Of a stretch of DNA of 6,300 bases, positions 5,909 through 6,300 are shown in pieces. Positions within the stretch are counted from its first letter, which is position 1. Each line of letters starts with the position of its first letter. The translations under genes and the position numbers were made by a program. The DNA comes from Pseudomonadota bacterium (lineage in GTDB: Bacteria > Pseudomonadota > Alphaproteobacteria > Acetobacterales > Acetobacteraceae): NCBI GenBank assembly GCA_021779655.1, contig JAJYAF010000133.1, forward strand, positions 1-6,300, in the 5' to 3' direction. The notes under the pieces were generated by a model. That model ran no database searches, was not told the origin of the DNA, and was given only the letters and a program-made list of their open reading frames with translations.

Positions 5909-6112
5909 ATGGCTATGGGTACTGTCAAGTGGTTCAATACCACGAAGGGATACGGGTTCATCGTGCCTCAGGATGGCGGAAAGGATGTGTTCGTGCATAT
6001 CACCGCCGTGCAATCGGCCGGTCTTCGCGGGCTTAACGAAGGTCAGAAGGTAACTTTCGATATCGCAATGGAACGCGGCAAGGCCGCCGCCATCAATCTA
6101 AAGGCCGTCTGA
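5909..6112 (+). CDS. cspA: Cold-shock-domain protein (CspA family)
   Basis: This is a 67-residue single cold-shock domain, the normal size for the family. It is a small OB-fold protein that binds single-stranded RNA and DNA in the cytosol and melts RNA structure, either on cold shock or constitutively. The nucleic-acid motifs are RNP1 KGYGFI (13-18) and RNP2 VFVHI (27-31), with the aromatic TVKWFN (5-10) before them. The C-terminus AAAINLKAV is typical. I chose the ATG at 5909 over the in-frame upstream TTG at 5816: the family begins at M-x-x-G-T-V-K-W-F, and AAGGAG (5890-5895) lies 13 nt before 5909, or 19 nt before the second ATG at 5915. The spacing is longer than ideal, but no better site exists. 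The gene stands alone, with its own leader and terminator. Which csp paralogue it is, and whether it is cold-induced, cannot be read from the sequence. Confidence 0.95.
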   Translation: MAMGTVKWFNTTKGYGFIVPQDGGKDVFVHITAVQSAGLRGLNEGQKVTFDIAMERGKAAAINLKAV

Positions 6113-6157
6113 ACCCGCAATTCGATAAAAAAAACGTAAATGACCAAGAAACTTTGC

Positions 6158-6182
6158 ACGGGGCCTTCGCGGCCCCGTTTTT
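6158..6182 (+). terminator. Intrinsic terminator of the cold-shock gene
   Basis: ACGGGGCC (6158-6165) and GGCCCCGT (6171-6178) form a perfect 8-bp GC-rich stem with a TTCGC loop, followed by TTTTT (6178-6182). It lies 45 nt after the csp stop, so the gene is probably monocistronic. It also shields the gene from the insertion sequence just beyond. Confidence 0.92.
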
Positions 6183-6244
6183 ACTAGGGCCTGTGGTCAT
6201 TTGACTTGGGGGATTTCGGCTCGGGGTTTTTCCTGATTCATAGC

Positions 6245-6270
6245 CGATCAGCATTTTGAAGGGCTGATCG
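6245..6270 (+). promoter_or_regulatory. Perfect inverted repeat abutting the transposase start codon
   Basis: CGATCAGC (6245-6252) and GCTGATCG (6263-6270) pair perfectly around a 10-nt loop, and the second arm ends exactly one base before the ATG. The likely Shine-Dalgarno GAAGGG (6258-6263) sits in the loop and the edge of the stem. In RNA form this could lower transposase translation; in DNA form it could be a protein site. Function is inferred. Confidence 0.5.
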
Positions 6271-6300
6271 ATGGGTCGTTATGGGCTGAATTCTGAGCAA
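6271..6300 (+). CDS. IS5-like transposase, first 10 codons only
   Basis: Reading from the ATG at 6271 gives MGRYGLNSEQ, running off the window end. The pattern M-x-R-Y-x-L-x-x-x-Q recalls the start of IS5-family (IS427-like group) transposases, which commonly continue with W-x-x-I and a short loop before the DDE domain. The start has GAAGGG (6258-6263) 7 nt upstream. Ten residues cannot fix the family; an IS630-type or another DDE transposase remains possible. The catalytic residues lie outside the window, so intactness is unknown. Confidence 0.5.
   Translation, partial: MGRYGLNSEQ

Larger units (their letters stand above)
6187..6300 (+). mobile_element. Left end of an IS5-like insertion sequence, cut by window edge
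   Basis: The base composition drops right after the csp terminator. GGGCCTGTGGTCATTTGACT (6187-6206) looks like an IS terminal repeat, preceded by CTA (6184-6186), a plausible TNA or TA target. About 84 bp later a reading frame opens with the look of an IS5-family transposase. The distance from end to start codon suits that family. The exact boundary and the target duplication cannot be proven because the right end is outside the window. Confidence 0.55.

Overview
The window reads as chromosomal DNA of a high-GC alphaproteobacterium, probably from the Rhodospirillales/Acetobacteraceae neighbourhood. This is inferred from GC-rich codon use, the sequence character of Acs, PanC, CydDC and the cold-shock protein, and an IS5-like insertion sequence at the right edge. 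It is not proven from the sequence alone. Most of the window is housekeeping gene content. I see no defence system, CRISPR array, phage, tRNA or rRNA.

Left third (1-2055, minus strand): transcription runs right to left through panC (pantothenate synthetase), a small Ala/Pro-rich protein of unknown function, and the first 217 codons of acs (acetyl-CoA synthetase), which is cut by the window edge. PanC makes pantothenate, the precursor of CoA, and Acs consumes CoA to make acetyl-CoA. The pairing may be coincidental, because acs has its own putative promoter. The two spacers between these genes each carry a short threefold imperfect tandem repeat, with 14-bp units in one and 12-bp units in the other.

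Middle (2056-5468, plus strand): after a 90-bp divergent promoter region with a spaced inverted repeat come cydD and cydC. They overlap by 4 bp and encode the two halves of the heterodimeric ABC exporter of reduced thiols and haem-linked redox function that is needed to assemble cytochrome bd oxidase. The oxidase genes cydAB are not next to them in this window.

Right part (5469-6300): a 440-bp gap follows cydC. It holds a composite, MITE-like or REP-like element of about 214 bp, with matching ends, a hairpin at each end and three copies of a 46-bp GC-rich unit. This is the most distinctive non-coding structure here. After it comes a cold-shock protein gene with a long leader that can form two mutually exclusive hairpins and a clean intrinsic terminator. 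A few bases beyond the terminator an IS5-like insertion sequence begins, and its transposase is cut off after 10 codons by the window end.
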